A stretch of DNA of 64,000 nt from Entoloma clypeatum. Lineage: Eukaryota; Basidiomycota; Agaricomycetes; Agaricales; Entolomataceae. Of this stretch, positions 21,231 to 32,679 are shown piece by piece. Below the pieces are notes generated by a model, which saw nothing but the letters and a program-made list of their open reading frames with translations, was not told the DNA's origin and did not search any database. Where the stretch lies: positions 2,480,001-2,544,000 of the forward strand of contig OY751494.1 of NCBI GenBank assembly GCA_963565915.1, given 5' to 3'. Made by a program: the position numbers and the translations under genes. Position 1 is the stretch's first letter. The number at the start of each line of letters is the position of its first letter.

Positions 21231-24200
21231 TCAATGCCTTCGACCGCCGACAGGGGAATCATCCTCGGATGAACTATCGCAGCTCCATCTACCTTCAGAT
21301 CCCTCGCTCGACTCCCCGGTCAATGGCCTCACAGTCGATAAAGACGATGTCAGGTTGGAAAACGATTTCCTGCCAAGCCGAGACAAGAAGCTCGCGGCAC
21401 GGGGCCTCGTCACGTCCTGGGAACTGGCAGACTTTTTTGTTATGGGATTAGACGGGTCTCCCATCATAGGTCGCGGTCCATTGAACGTGGGAGTCAGGAG
21501 TTCGGAAGTCCATTTTCGACGAATGGAAGCAGAGCGAAGGGGATCCTCACCTGAACCATTTTCGGCGTTGATTGGTTCAGGGGAAGGGGATGCATGACTA
21601 TGTCCTCGCTCGAAAAACCAACGAGATCCACGGCTGAATGCGGCTTCTGCGTCAGGATCTACAGATATTGGTTGGTCAGAGCTGATCTGCGGAGGGGAGA
21701 GTCCACGAGAGGACGAAGGGATTCGGGCATTCAAGGACAAGGCGTTTGGGTGAAGGGGCGTTGAAGTCTGTTGCCCGGGAAGGCGGGCACGTCCTCGTAA
21801 CGCCGTTCGAATATATTGGCGGCCCAAGAAGATCTGCTTTTCAATCTTGGCTCGATTTTCAATCATATGGAGCTGACCACGAATTCCTTAGTTCACATCT
21901 GGAGCCACAAACTGATAAGATACCTTCGGCCATGTAACGCTTTCGCCAACCCGAATCATGCGTTCCAGCTCCGGTGGGTCCGGGTCGCTCAGTATACGTA
22001 ACCAATCCTACGATCGCTGCCGTTGTGTGTATTTCAGAAGACAGAAAAGGTATGGCTTACCCAAAACCGTGTTCTAGGCCATATCCTAAAGTCCATCAAT
22101 GAAAGAGTCTCATTATTTATTGAATTGATCGACTCACGTCACGGCACCATCAAATCTCTGCAAGAAAACGCTTGACCAATCCTGACCCAATAGCTGAGGA
22201 AGAAGCTCAAGATCTCGAATGACTTTGAAGTTCTTCGAAAGCTCGTGTTTCAGCCACTGCTCCCCTGCGGATAAAAGGAAATTTCCTCTCCAGCCTGAGA
22301 TATTTGCCTCCGTAAGTGACGGATTGGATCGAATTCAAACAACATACCTTTGCCTTTCCTATGGGCAACTGGTTTCCCAGCTGAACCTCGGGGGGCAAAG
22401 AAGAACAAATGGACGTGGGGATTAACCTGAGACACAACAGGATGTGTTACTGATTGGGGTGGTCAGAACAGGTACAAGAACAAGCAACGAAACAAAGCAC
22501 CATTGAAATACAGATTCAAAGCTTGAAGGGGTATGTCGACCCTATCATGCATACATCTCAATCAATATCACATTGGCCAGTTCAGCAAAACGTGCCTCAA
22601 AGACCCATCTTTGAACCGGCTACCCCAGTTCCATGGCATAACCGATCCGTCTCTTAGCTTATGCAAAAGGACAACGGGATTCAGGATTCCTGGCACGGCG
22701 GCGGAAGCGAGCAACGCTGTCCAAATCAGGGTATTGGGGGCTGTCATGTAGTTCAGCAGCTTTGTTGGCCTGTACATAAAAAGAAGTCTAATTGGAGGAA
22801 GAAAATACCTTTAAACATACATACGAGTGTCGATTAGCAGGGATGACAGAGATGTTTAGAATTCGACCAGTCCTCAAATAGGCTTCTTTGAAGGTCATTG
22901 ATCCGCGGGTGAAAAAAGTGCACTTCGCGAAGGTGAATTAATGTCAATATGTTTTCAATCTCTCTAAATGTCTGTGCTCACCTTCCTTGCCCATCTGCAG
23001 AAGCGTAAGCTAGTCAGCATAAGCCTGTACAACAAAGAAGGGGGAAAAGGTTACAAGACGCTATCAAAACGTGCTCCTGTCTTCCAGAAGCGCTTGAACC
23101 ATACACGGATAGGTTCCTCACAGGCTGTCACTCGGTTCGCTAGCTCAGGAACCAAGAGTGCTCTGAGTTCTTCGTCTGTTCTTGTGCATACTAGTGCAGC
23201 GACGAGACCACCTGCGCTGGTTCCGGTAATCACTCGAGGCAGTAGGCCTGCATCCAGGAAGGCTTTGACGACTCCGATGTGATCTGTCGGTGCAAATAAA
23301 TTGAGCACAAGCTAGAAGCAAGATATCTGATATTCTCACAATAACCAAAAGAAGCCCCTCCGGAGAGGCATAGAGCAGAGGTCCCTGGAGATGATGAGAT
23401 TCTCAACAACGGTTACCTCAAAAACCATTTGAGTAGGCTGACCAAGATTGGTATTCGCACTCTTAAAGAACCTCTTCTTCTCATCAACAGCAAGCTCTGG
23501 TGTCTCACGAATAAACTCAAGAGCCTTCTCCAATTCCGTGAAGTAAGCTGAAAACGAACTTGAGTTGCTGAAAGGGGGGAGGGATCAGGACCGACATTCG
23601 ATGAGATCTTTCGTGCCTAGGAAAGTCTGACTCCGATAAGTGGGGGAAAACAATGATAGATGAAGAAGTTACTTCGCTATACAGTCTAAAGGGGGGGAGA
23701 TCAGATAGTGTCATGAACAAAGGGAAGGCTGAAAGTTGCCTTGTAGATTCAATACCAGCAAAATTCGAGCGGATGCATGTTTCTAAGACGCCGAGACAAC
23801 CCCTGGCGTCCTTTTTTTCTCGCAGCATCTTCAATGAACGTCGTACCTGGCCAAATTAATATCATACCAGAGCCGTGAATGCCAAATTTTTACTACCTTT
23901 TTTACTAATCTCCAGTCATAGAAAGCATCCTCATCCACCTTCTTCCATTCATGAAATTGGAGGTATTCATCAAGGACTAATGCTGCGTCTTTCCACTCCT
24001 TCGCCCAATGAGAGTAGATCACCAAGCACAGGATCGTCACTCCTACCTGGTAATTCCGCGCAGCTCTAAGTTTCTTTCTCAATATGCCTTTCTTGCCCCT
24101 CCCTACGTCTATGTGAGATATGCAACGAGTTGATCGCGGTTTGGGACTTACATGCTGTGATCCACTCTTTGGTATTCACTAATTGTCGTATCACGACATA

Positions 24201-24728
24201 GAGCCCGAATTCTAGTGTTATGAACAAGAAGATGAAACACTTGATGCTCTTGAGTAGAAGCGGTGCACATAACGGCTAGCCATGTTACATACCAAAAGTG
24301 GCCAACGGAGAAGAAGAAATGACCATTCCTTCCGCCTACCCTGACCTCTCTCGCTCCGTTTCCGCCTAATGTGATGCTCCTATTGTTCTTTCGGGTAGAA
24401 GAGCATGTCTATCTTACGAACCTCTTGACTTTCGCATTCACAGGTGCGAAATCAGACAAGGCTGCAACTTTACGAACTCGGGGATGGGGGGCGGTGGGCG
24501 ATACTGGAGTTCCGGGGATGTTTGGAGAACAAACATCTTGTTGGTCCAAGGAAAGTTCATCTGCATCAAGAGCAGCTGCAAATGCCTGGATATGTCTGGA
24601 GAGCTGCTTTAGGTTAAGGATTGAAATTGCAAACACAGAACTTACGCTTCTTCGACATAGTCTTCCAGTAACAAGTCCTTGGTTGCCTGAGACGAGTTGC
24701 TGCCGTTGGGCAACTCAGGGATGGTCAT
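21231..24728 (-). CDS. Patatin-like triacylglycerol lipase/phospholipase of the Tgl3/Tgl4/Tgl5 family
   Basis: Lipid-droplet hydrolase family that releases fatty acids from stored triacylglycerol. The start ATG at 24728 gives MTIPELPNGSNSSQATKD. A family N-terminal domain follows (HWAKEWKDAALVLDEYLQFHEWKK; MLREKKDARGCLGVLETCIR). The patatin core has an oxyanion loop LCLSGGASFGYYH (spliced near 23290-23370), nucleophile motif GTSAGG (Ser in GxSxG, near 23235), WFKRFWKTGARFDSVLW and the DGS loop FKDGSLR/VDIPLQALNLYFN that supplies the catalytic Asp. Later segments are PHVHLFFFAPRGSAGKP and WSSVFLQRFDGAVTIWPRT. The C-terminal part is Ser/Pro-rich and ends PVGGRRH, TGA 21231-21233. There are about twelve introns, one of them GC-AG (22542-22595). 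It diverges from the next gene by 54 bp. Confidence 0.85.
22542..22595 (-). other. GC-AG intron in the patatin lipase gene
   Basis: The conserved junction DGSLR-VDIPLQAL is only kept if the exon ends TTTGAG before GCACGT and resumes at GGTCGAC after GATAG. The nearby GT (four bases further) would throw the frame off. This gives a 54-nt intron with a GC donor. Confidence 0.6.
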
Positions 24729-24782
24729 GTCGGAATGGAATCAGTGCGGCGGGGATGAAGTCAACTTGTTACACGTGGCGTG
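24729..24782. promoter_or_regulatory. 54-bp divergent promoter region
   Basis: The patatin lipase and the membrane protein start on opposite strands 54 bp apart, so their promoters must overlap each other or the adjacent coding sequence. No clear motif is visible. Confidence 0.35.
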
Positions 24783-26582
24783 ATGACGCTCATTCCTGCA
24801 CCACATAGGATGATGATCTGCGGGAGGCTCTTATCCTCTGCATTCTTCCTCAAAACAGTGGCCGCATCGCCAATCGATACAATCAAAACGCCCAGTGGTT
24901 CTACCTGTCTTGCCATTCTCCTCGTCATCTCTTGGTTTTTGTCATTTCTCGTCATCTGGAAATGGATTTTTCTGAGGAAACGGAGAGCAACTATCGTACA
25001 GGCATCTTCTCTCAATTCTTCCTCTACTTTGCCACCTTCTGCCATAGGTATTGTCTCAGTGGATGAAAAGTCTGGGTTCATAGTCGGCTTTCTTGGCTCT
25101 CCTGCTTGGGAAACACGGATACATAAATTGACGCGGAATGGTTATCAAACATCTCCCGTTATATTTCAACTGCAAAACGATTGTCTTTGGAACAAATCTG
25201 CTACAACGCACAATGTCAGCGCAACGGAAAATGGCTCCCTCATGGAAGGACCAAACACACCATTGTTACGATCCGCCTTTGGGGCATTACACCAGATACA
25301 TGATGCTACCGGGCAAACGACACAAAGGAAATCGCGCTCCCTTCGTCTTCCCGCGCGGCCATCTCGAGCCCAAATATCTTCTCCAGCGGGGCCTGTGTTC
25401 CGTCGGTTTTCCCTGCCATCCATGAGTCGAAGGATTTCTGATGTTTCTACTCTCCCTTTCCCTGGAAATTCTTCTCTGAGATTGGTTGAATCAAGGCTGG
25501 CGGCGCCAGATTGCCCTTTACCTTTGGCTGCCAGGCAAACGCAACTCGAGGTTGCTGTCGCGCCTTCCCAGAAAATGTCGTCGTGGCTGCAGAGTGCGCA
25601 TAATGGCACTGGGACTTCACCACATCCAGCATTTGTCCCACGGCTAATGACACCTGTTCTGCAAATTTCTCATCCGTACCCTTTGTCTGCAGTTTCTAGC
25701 AATATAACAACCCTATCTTCCCATTCTTCGTCGTCAAATCAGGGTCTATCAAGTTCCAAAAACCAGATGCAAAATGGTCGCAGTCCATTCGCACCTGTCA
25801 TTTCACCCATCGATCACAGTTCAATAACCGTTTCTCATTCACCTGCGCACACTTTTCCAACCACAAAGGCACCCTTGGCTTCTCGAAGACCAGCTAGGGT
25901 CACCCAGAAAGACAAATATTCCTACGTCAGGCCTCGCCGCAGTCCGACCCTCGGACCTTCGCCGCTACGCACTATGATTCTTCCAGACGTGTCCGATTCC
26001 AGTCTCTCCATCAACCTGAAACCCTGGTCGGACACAACCAGGTTGAAGAACTCCTCTCGACAATCTCTGGATCTGGGGCTTGGCTTTTCATTTCCTTTGG
26101 AGAAAATTGACAGTCAAAATCAAGCTTCCCAACTCAGACAAGACTGCTTTATTGTCAGCAACAGACGCAGCAGTACGGTTGATGTTGAGGAGCCTAATGT
26201 TCTCTTGGGGATTATACGTGAATTAGTAGAAGAAACAAAGGAATGGGACAACAGCCTGTTCGTCAACCAGGATTTCAAGTCAATGATCCAAAATTCAAAG
26301 GTTCTCGCGCTCAACAATCCCTTTCTCCCATCAGCGGTGTGTGTAGATCCGACACAGCACGAATCAGATGAACCAGAGGGCGAGTCTGACATATGCACCC
26401 ACAACTTTTCTTTCGATGTTCTTCGGCCGGACGGGGCTGAGCATATCCGGGCTCTCAACAGCAGTGATATCGCCTCTCCTAACCAGACAGCTGTACAGTC
26501 TTATTGGGAGGATGAACCCAGTGAAAAACAGTATGGCAACTCTTTTCATCAACTCACGCATGTTCTCACACCCTTGGTCTAG
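24783..26582 (+). CDS. Single-pass membrane protein of unknown function, Ser-rich, intronless
   Basis: One uninterrupted frame of 599 codons from ATG 24783 (MTLIPAPHRMMICG) to TAG at 26580-26582. One strong membrane segment lies at about residues 40-65 (CLAILLVISWFLSFLVIWKW) followed by a basic stop-transfer sequence FLRKRRA, which suggests a short N-terminus outside the cytosol and a long cytosolic tail. A small folded-looking segment follows (IGIVSVDEKSGFIVGFLGSPAW). The rest is Ser/Pro-rich and probably disordered, with a short helical piece LLGIIRELVEETKEWDNSLF near 26200. I do not recognise a family. Lack of introns is unusual here. The start could also be the Met at 24810. Confidence 0.7.
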   Translation: MTLIPAPHRMMICGRLLSSAFFLKTVAASPIDTIKTPSGSTCLAILLVISWFLSFLVIWKWIFLRKRRATIVQASSLNSSSTLPPSAIGIVSVDEKSGFIVGFLGSPAWETRIHKLTRNGYQTSPVIFQLQNDCLWNKSATTHNVSATENGSLMEGPNTPLLRSAFGALHQIHDATGQTTQRKSRSLRLPARPSRAQISSPAGPVFRRFSLPSMSRRISDVSTLPFPGNSSLRLVESRLAAPDCPLPLAARQTQLEVAVAPSQKMSSWLQSAHNGTGTSPHPAFVPRLMTPVLQISHPYPLSAVSSNITTLSSHSSSSNQGLSSSKNQMQNGRSPFAPVISPIDHSSITVSHSPAHTFPTTKAPLASRRPARVTQKDKYSYVRPRRSPTLGPSPLRTMILPDVSDSSLSINLKPWSDTTRLKNSSRQSLDLGLGFSFPLEKIDSQNQASQLRQDCFIVSNRRSSTVDVEEPNVLLGIIRELVEETKEWDNSLFVNQDFKSMIQNSKVLALNNPFLPSAVCVDPTQHESDEPEGESDICTHNFSFDVLRPDGAEHIRALNSSDIASPNQTAVQSYWEDEPSEKQYGNSFHQLTHVLTPLV

Positions 26583-26785
26583 TATTGGTATCGCGTGCTA
26601 AAGCGCCAATCCCCGAAAAAGTTTGCCATTCTTTTTCGTACTACATCGTCCATTGTCGAATTTGTCTTCCAATGTGTCATTTTGTTCTTACAAGTTATTT
26701 TAGTCACATGAGATTGTGGATGTATGATCCCAGTCTGTAATTATGATTACATAATAAGCTACATAGTCACTAGAAAAAGAACCAT

Positions 26786-29515
26786 TCAAGTCGCCTTTGT
26801 CAGCCATTTCCTGAGGTTGACCTGCCCAGTTATATCAACCGCTTTCTTTACATCGTCTCTGTTTAGAACAGAGCGATATTTAGTGAACTCTTTTGCAACG
26901 CTATGAGCGTGGGCGTTTACAGAATTGAAGATCTTCGTGTTGGTGAGATTCTCGAAAGCCTTTGACGTATGTCAGAGTGAGGTTATTTGAGATATATCAT
27001 GTAGCCAACTTACCATCAGAAGAACTTGCCGACTACAACGCACCATGCCAATGCTGCCTCCATTGATCTGGACAGGAGCAGATGTCGAAGCACGAACTTG
27101 ATCGCAGAAATACTCGTGCAGCATTTCAAACGTGAAAGTTGTGTGTCCAGCAGTGTCGGCGTGGACACTTGCAATGAGCAAACATAAATCTGGATAAGGC
27201 AGGGCTAAAGAGCGATTAGACCTCAAAGGTCCCAGTCACAAAAGAGATGTAGCGTACTATGCAAGAGGGGGAATCGCGGCCGAGCACGCTGAGAAAGAGC
27301 CGCTGGAGCGAAAGCAGAGCAAGAAGGGAACGGCGAAGTCGATGAAAGGTGGAGGACCATTGGGAGCTGAACGGGAGTTGAACCATGAGTTAATGCAATG
27401 TTGAGCAATGAAGACTTCGCTGACCAAAATCCTGATTAACATTCTACCGTCTTGGGCAAGGCTGAAGGTTTCGAGCAAAGTCGTCTGCGTCGTTTTGTCA
27501 TCCAGAAAATTCTTTATCGCTAAATGCCAGAACGACGTCCACTCAGCGAGACTCCCTTCATCGATCTTATCCCCTACTGAATCATTTATTTTCAAAGACA
27601 AGATGGCCATGATCACATTTTCCCAATCCTGAAACCGCTTAGGAGGCGCGCACCGGAACATTCTCCCCGAGAAACGGCTCTTGACCCTTTTCTCCAGAAT
27701 GGAAATGGTATCGATCCGGTTGGTGATGCCAATCACTGCGAGACCTTTGTTGCCAGCCACTGCGCGACAACTCTGAGCGGTGTCCAGAAGGCAATATAGC
27801 AATGATTGGCGTGGATGGAGAGCAAACAGGTCGAAGCCATCTAGCACAACAATTGTCGGTCGCGATAATGTCGGGATGACGGATATCAAAGCGGGAAGGT
27901 GTGAAGGAGGAAGCGAGATCTTGAATGATCCGATGTCATCCAAGAAGGGATTAGGTTCACTGATATCGGAGTCATCTACACCCATGTCGAGTAAGGGATC
28001 GTCACAGGGGGGGAGAAATGATTTGCCAGTCTGTTGACTGAGTTGATGAGCAATTTCTTGCATCGCAAGACGATCCGAATGCTGGATCCACCCCGATAAA
28101 CGAAGTATCAGGGGATTTTCCTGAGAGAACTCTGATAGACACTGCTCAACAACCTGTCCATTTGTCAGAGAGAAAGGTGTAACATACGGGAAGTTTCTTA
28201 CACTAGTCTTCCCACTGCCTCGTGGTCCCAAAACAAGACAACTATTTCCTTCGCCTCGTGTAATAGTACCAGTGAGGAGATTTGTGAGTTGTTGAAAGGC
28301 GACCACATTGGCTGCAGTTTCGCCTTCTTCCATGGCTTCGGCGTTGAGATCGAAAATGACATCTGGTAGCCGTTGAAATGCGCGTAAGATTACCTTTTTT
28401 TGGGCGTTTAGGCATGGCTGCAATTTTGCTGGAAGAATGCAAGGGAGACGACTCGGGGCTAAACAAGTAGTTCTCTTTGCCTTCTTCGGAGAGGCAGGTG
28501 GTATAGGAACTGCACCGGAATATAGAGTGTGTTCAGCACGAGTCGCAGCTCGCACTGGACACGTTGAGGATACCGTTGTTAAGCCAAATGTCAAAGAAGA
28601 CAGCCGAGTAGGTATATCTGCGTCGAGGTCAGATTCTGGTGATGACGATTTGACGATCGTGCCATTGATATGACGAGGTTCGATCTTTTGCTTTTTCGTT
28701 GGAGAGGGCGGCGGAGATAGACCATTGAGCGCATCGGATATTCTGTGCTTCCGAGAAGAGTATTTGTGAGTCCTCAAGGGATGGGTAGGGTTATTGACAG
28801 ATGGAATGTCCAGTGTATGTGATGCGGCCTGAGATTTATTGGTGGAAATTTCTTGTCTCTCGTGCATAAGGCTGTTCGAAGTTAATCTGGACTTCGAGGG
28901 AGTCGTCGAAGGAGTCATCGAGCTGTTTAGTGTTTCAAAATTGGCGGCCACGACGATGCTCCGTGTCTTTCGAGTTGTTCGGGAGACCATCTGCCCGCTT
29001 TCCCTATTTTTACCGTGAAGGTCCTCAGAGCTCGATTGGTTGTCAATAGCCGATGGCCCGCCATGTGTACGGGGAAGCCTTGACCTTGGCTGCATCTGCA
29101 ACGGTGCTGCATTGTTGCAGTCAAGTGTGATGCTAGATGTGTATTTTCTCGAGCCTAAATGAAGCGTATCCAGCGATAACACAGCTCCTTGGAGCCCGGA
29201 GGAAGGAAGGGGCGTCGGCTCTACGGAGACTTTTGACGGGGATAGGATGAGTTCGTCCTCGCTGCTCTCCTGGTCGCACGCCGTTTCATTTCCCCCGGCA
29301 GGGCCCTTATGAGCCGGATTCTCCTTGCAAGACTCAACAATGTTGTCGATGTTTCGCCCGGCGCCTCGCCTGCTCTTGTATGTGGTGATTTTCTTGTTTG
29401 GTGTTGACGGACGAGCGGAGATAGATTCCATGTCCAGAGATCCGCTTGAGCGCGTCGCCCGCTTCGTGTGGGGGACCTGAAGGACAGCTGTCGCTTTACG
29501 TTTCGGTGGCATCAT
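26786..29515 (-). CDS. ORC4: Origin recognition complex subunit 4
   Basis: ORC4 is one of the AAA+ subunits that mark replication origins. The start ATG at 29515 gives MMPPKRKATAVLQ; upstream codons in frame have no ATG. A disordered basic N-terminal extension of roughly 350-400 residues precedes the core. The core starts near QKKVILRAFQRLP, with Walker A GPRGSGKTS (near 28215), interrupted by an in-frame 48-nt intron (28154-28201). Walker B reads VVLDGFDLF with Gly where Glu is usual. Sensor and arginine-rich segments follow: GLAVIGITNRIDTISILEKRVKSRFSGRMF. The winged-helix end has LLIASVHADTAGHTTFTFEML and closes GQVNLRKWLTKAT, TGA 26786-26788, reached through two introns (about 27205-27255 and 26960-27013). 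It shares a 70-bp promoter region with MED20. Confidence 0.9.
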
Positions 29516-29585
29516 GAAGTTAGGCTTGGAGATGAGGCAATGGTCGCGTGACCGTGACGTCACGCGTATTTGTTCATTCAAAGCG
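29516..29585. promoter_or_regulatory. 70-bp divergent promoter region between ORC4 and MED20
   Basis: The two start codons face away from each other across 70 bp. The stretch contains gtgacgtcacg (about 29553-29563), with the palindrome TGACGTCA, a perfect cAMP-response/ATF-type bZIP site. Binding is inferred from the motif only. Confidence 0.5.
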
Positions 29586-30623
29586 ATGGGTTTTACTGGG
29601 TAGGATGACTGACGATAGGTTTACGACCACTTCGTTGAACTCATCTTCAAAGACTTGCCCGCTGGGTAAATGCGCCTACCTCTGGCCTTCAACTTGTTCG
29701 TGAAAATATCGTTGCAAACCACAACGTGAGTAGGTTATCATTCGTTCGACCCATCCTAATCAACCCCAGGGCCAATACAGAGGGAAATGGCAACTATCTG
29801 TTCGATCATACCGATCAACTTTAGGTCAGATACCTGGCTTCCAGATACCTTCTGAGCGGACTATGTGTGCTCTTGCGATGGATGAAAATGTTTTCGTTCT
29901 TCTCGAGGACCCTCTTGCGCCGACCAGGGCAGACGTGCTCGCAGCAGCACCTCTCGGCCAAGAGGCTATCTATATCCAAAGTCCAAGCCACTTTCGTACT
30001 ACCTTTTTGACACTCCGACCGCCAGGAGCCCTTGAACAACTTCTTGCTCAGTTGAAAGCTCGGTGGGTCTCCGTGAGACAATCATCCAGCTTGGCCCCGC
30101 GTGGCCAAACAAGTGGACAACAACTGCTCATCGATGGACACATATTTTCAATAGGCAGTGATTGGTTGGTACGAGTGGGCAACGTGATCTTAACTGGCGG
30201 CGTCGTAAAGGGAATGCTTCTTGAGGTGGGAATTTTTCCCCATCACATTAACCCTGCTGTTAGGTATTGACTATTCTTTCAATACAGGCAGAATACCTCC
30301 CGCTCCCAGCGCTTCATTCTCCGATTGCTGATGGCACTTCCGAGCTTCTGTCGAACCTCCTCACCTCTGTATTGCCAAATGTCAGGGATGCTAAGACGGT
30401 AGCCGTCACTATCAGCGATACACAGTGGGAAGATGTTCTGTGGGACCGTGAGAAACGAGAGCATAGTATTGACGACTCTCGGGAAAATGCAGCGCCTGAT
30501 ATCTATGCATTTGGTGACGAAGACACACCTGAAAATCGGCCAGGGGATTGGATAGGGGTTGACAGAGACCGTAGATCAGCGTATTTAATCATGGGTGCCC
30601 TAAGATCCGAAGGAATACTGTAA
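29586..30623 (+). CDS. MED20: Mediator of RNA polymerase II transcription subunit 20
   Basis: Med20 (yeast Srb2) is a head-module subunit of Mediator. The first exon is short: ATG GGT TTT ACT GG at 29586, spliced to LARWVNAPTSGLQLVRENI, then a second intron (about 29727-29769) to GQYRGKWQLSVRSYRSTLG. Later stretches are SPSHFRTTFLTLRPPGALEQL, SIGSDWLVRVGNVILTGGVVKGMLLEAEYLPLP and IGVDRDRRSAYLIMGALRSEGIL, stop TAA at 30621-30623. The order and the WLVRVGNV..GGxxKGMLLEAEYLP signature match the TRF/Med20 fold. It has three introns. Confidence 0.88.
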
Positions 30624-30790
30624 TACCATCTTTTTGACACTTTCTGCAAAAATAATACTTATGTAACCCGATTTCGAGTTTGTAATTACATCGGCCAAAT
30701 TCTAGCCCAAGTTGCCTCCGGGTGCGCTCGCGGCATTTTATTCAACTGCACTCTCTTGAGAGACCTCTCCATGCTCTCGTTGGTACGAGG

Positions 30791-32679
30791 ATGCTGACTA
30801 TCAACGCAAAAGCCACACGACATCTAACATTCCGAGATTTTCGATATTCTCGGCACCAATCTACCGCTCTTCATTTCTACCAGAACAGACAACTAGAACT
30901 CTATGCATCCAAAGAAGCTCAAAGGTTAACTCTGCGGCAGCTTGTGAGTGGCGGCAGTAGTCGCAGGTTCACCAACTGATCGAGTCGTAGGTATTCTTTG
31001 GGCGTTCAATGGACCAGGATCGTCTAATAAAGGTGCTCTTCCAACAAACGATCACCCCGGTTACTTTTCTTTACTGAGTAAAGAGCGCCAATTATGTTCG
31101 AACTGAATTGCCTGTTCGTATTGCCCATCGACTACGCGATCTGCAAACCCTCCCGTATGTTGTCGTGACTCAGGAGGGCGTTGCGAAGGTATATGAAGTA
31201 CGTCATAACTTAATGTGGGCCTTGTGTCCCCAATGATTGCAACCTTAGCTCTATTGGTCGGCGTTCGAACAGTGAATCACATCTGTCGGATCCTTGAATC
31301 GTGGGGTCTAACATGTATTAGGTTTCGGCGCTACCCACCCATCACAACACTGGAAGAGAATCAGGATTTTTGCCGCTTCTTGACCGAAATTCTTGCTGAA
31401 CAGTAGGCCACCTCTTTCCTCTGCTTGGTTTGCCTGACTGATTGCCTCGCAGTGCAACTGTCATACCAAGTCTATCCCTCGGATTGTCTCTTTCTTCCCG
31501 CTATCTTGCTCCAGATCAGCTGGATTCATTCATGCGTCGCATGCTTGTTTCACGAATTTCCCGACGTGTTCTTGCAGAACATCATATTGCCCTGTCTGAG
31601 ATGCGCGCGAACTCGACGAATGATTTGCAAGGGGATCCCCATGTAGGCATTATTTTTACCGGACTCAACGTTAGAAGGAGCATCCAACGGTGCGCTCAGC
31701 TCCTAAGAGAGCGTCCAGCAGGTATGGAAGATTGCCGCCATAACGAAACTCAAGGGGCAAGATGGCCTAAAGTGATTGTTGATGGACACCTGAACACAAC
31801 GTTCTCTTATATTAGAGAGCATTTGGAGTTTGTCAATTCTTCCCTAGCTGTTGCCACCCCCCCCCTTGATATGGTGACTTCTTTGCAGATATATTCTGTT
31901 CGAACTATTGAAAAATGTCAGTCAGCCCATCCTTTCTAGGAATCTATTAAATTCGCCCTCCAGTCCATGCGTGCAACTGCTGTAAAACATTATGGTTCAC
32001 CAATGCTTCCTGCAATATGGGCGACAATTGCTGAGGGTGAAAATGACGTTGGTATACGAATATCTGATCAAGGTGAGGCTGTCTTATTATCTATACTTAT
32101 CTCATTCTCCATCTAGGCGGAGGCCTAAGTACTGCGCCAAATACAATACAGGACCCTTCGGACCTTTTTTCCTTTTCTCATGTGCGCAATGCTGCTCGGA
32201 TGGAAGATTCCCGTCTGGGTGCCTTGCGATCCTTCAGCTCCAGCCCCCAGGGAATAACGGCTACTGTTGGTGAACAGATCGGAAGATGGCAAAGCGACGC
32301 TCTCGATCAGGTCGAAAATGTGATCAAGACCAACCCAAATAGTCCAGAGAAAGAGGCTGGGGTGGGCCCGCACCCGAGAATTGGCATTGGCCTTCCTATG
32401 AGCAACATTTTTGCAACGTAGAGCTTCAGTATGCATTTTTGCCGCTCATCATTCAACTGTTTATCCGCCAGGTATTTTGGAGGATCGTTGGAACTAGTAT
32501 CTCTGGATGGGTGGGGTAGGTTATCTTTCCCAATGTACTCCCGTCTTGAAATTAACATATCTCAGGAACTGATGCATATGTGAGATTACCAAAACTTGTG
32601 AGCGCGCTGTTCTTATATTCGGGTTAAGTAGTGATTCACATCTTGCTAGGGAACCAACTTGGAGGGGATCGAAGTCTAG
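30791..32679 (+). CDS. Mitochondrial 2-oxoacid dehydrogenase kinase (pyruvate or branched-chain type)
   Basis: GHKL-fold kinase that inactivates a mitochondrial 2-oxoacid dehydrogenase complex by phosphorylating its E1 subunit. The start ATG at 30791 (MLTINAKATRHLTF) gives a basic, Ser/Thr-bearing presequence. The four-helix part has SKEAQRLTLRQL, VRIAHRLRDLQTLPYVVVTQ and DQLDSFMRRMLVSRISRRVLAEHHIAL. The ATP site has an N-box ELLKNSIKFALQSMRAT, G1 box RISDQGGG and G2 [38 protein letters not shown]. The last two introns are about 32517-32566 and 32600-32650; stop TAG at 32677-32679. Whether the substrate is pyruvate or branched-chain 2-oxoacid dehydrogenase cannot be settled by eye. About nine introns. 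Confidence 0.85.

Noticed and set aside
21085..21597. Plus-strand open frame of 170 codons
   Set aside because: It is antisense to the Ser-rich C-terminus of the patatin lipase, whose frame and splice pattern fit a known family.
24371..24808. Plus-strand open frame of 145 codons
   Set aside because: It overlaps the first exons of the patatin lipase on the other strand, which match the family N-terminus.
28670..28690. ggttcgatc, resembling a tRNA B box
   Set aside because: It is inside the ORC4 coding sequence, and there is no matching A box or cloverleaf around it. No tRNA was found elsewhere.
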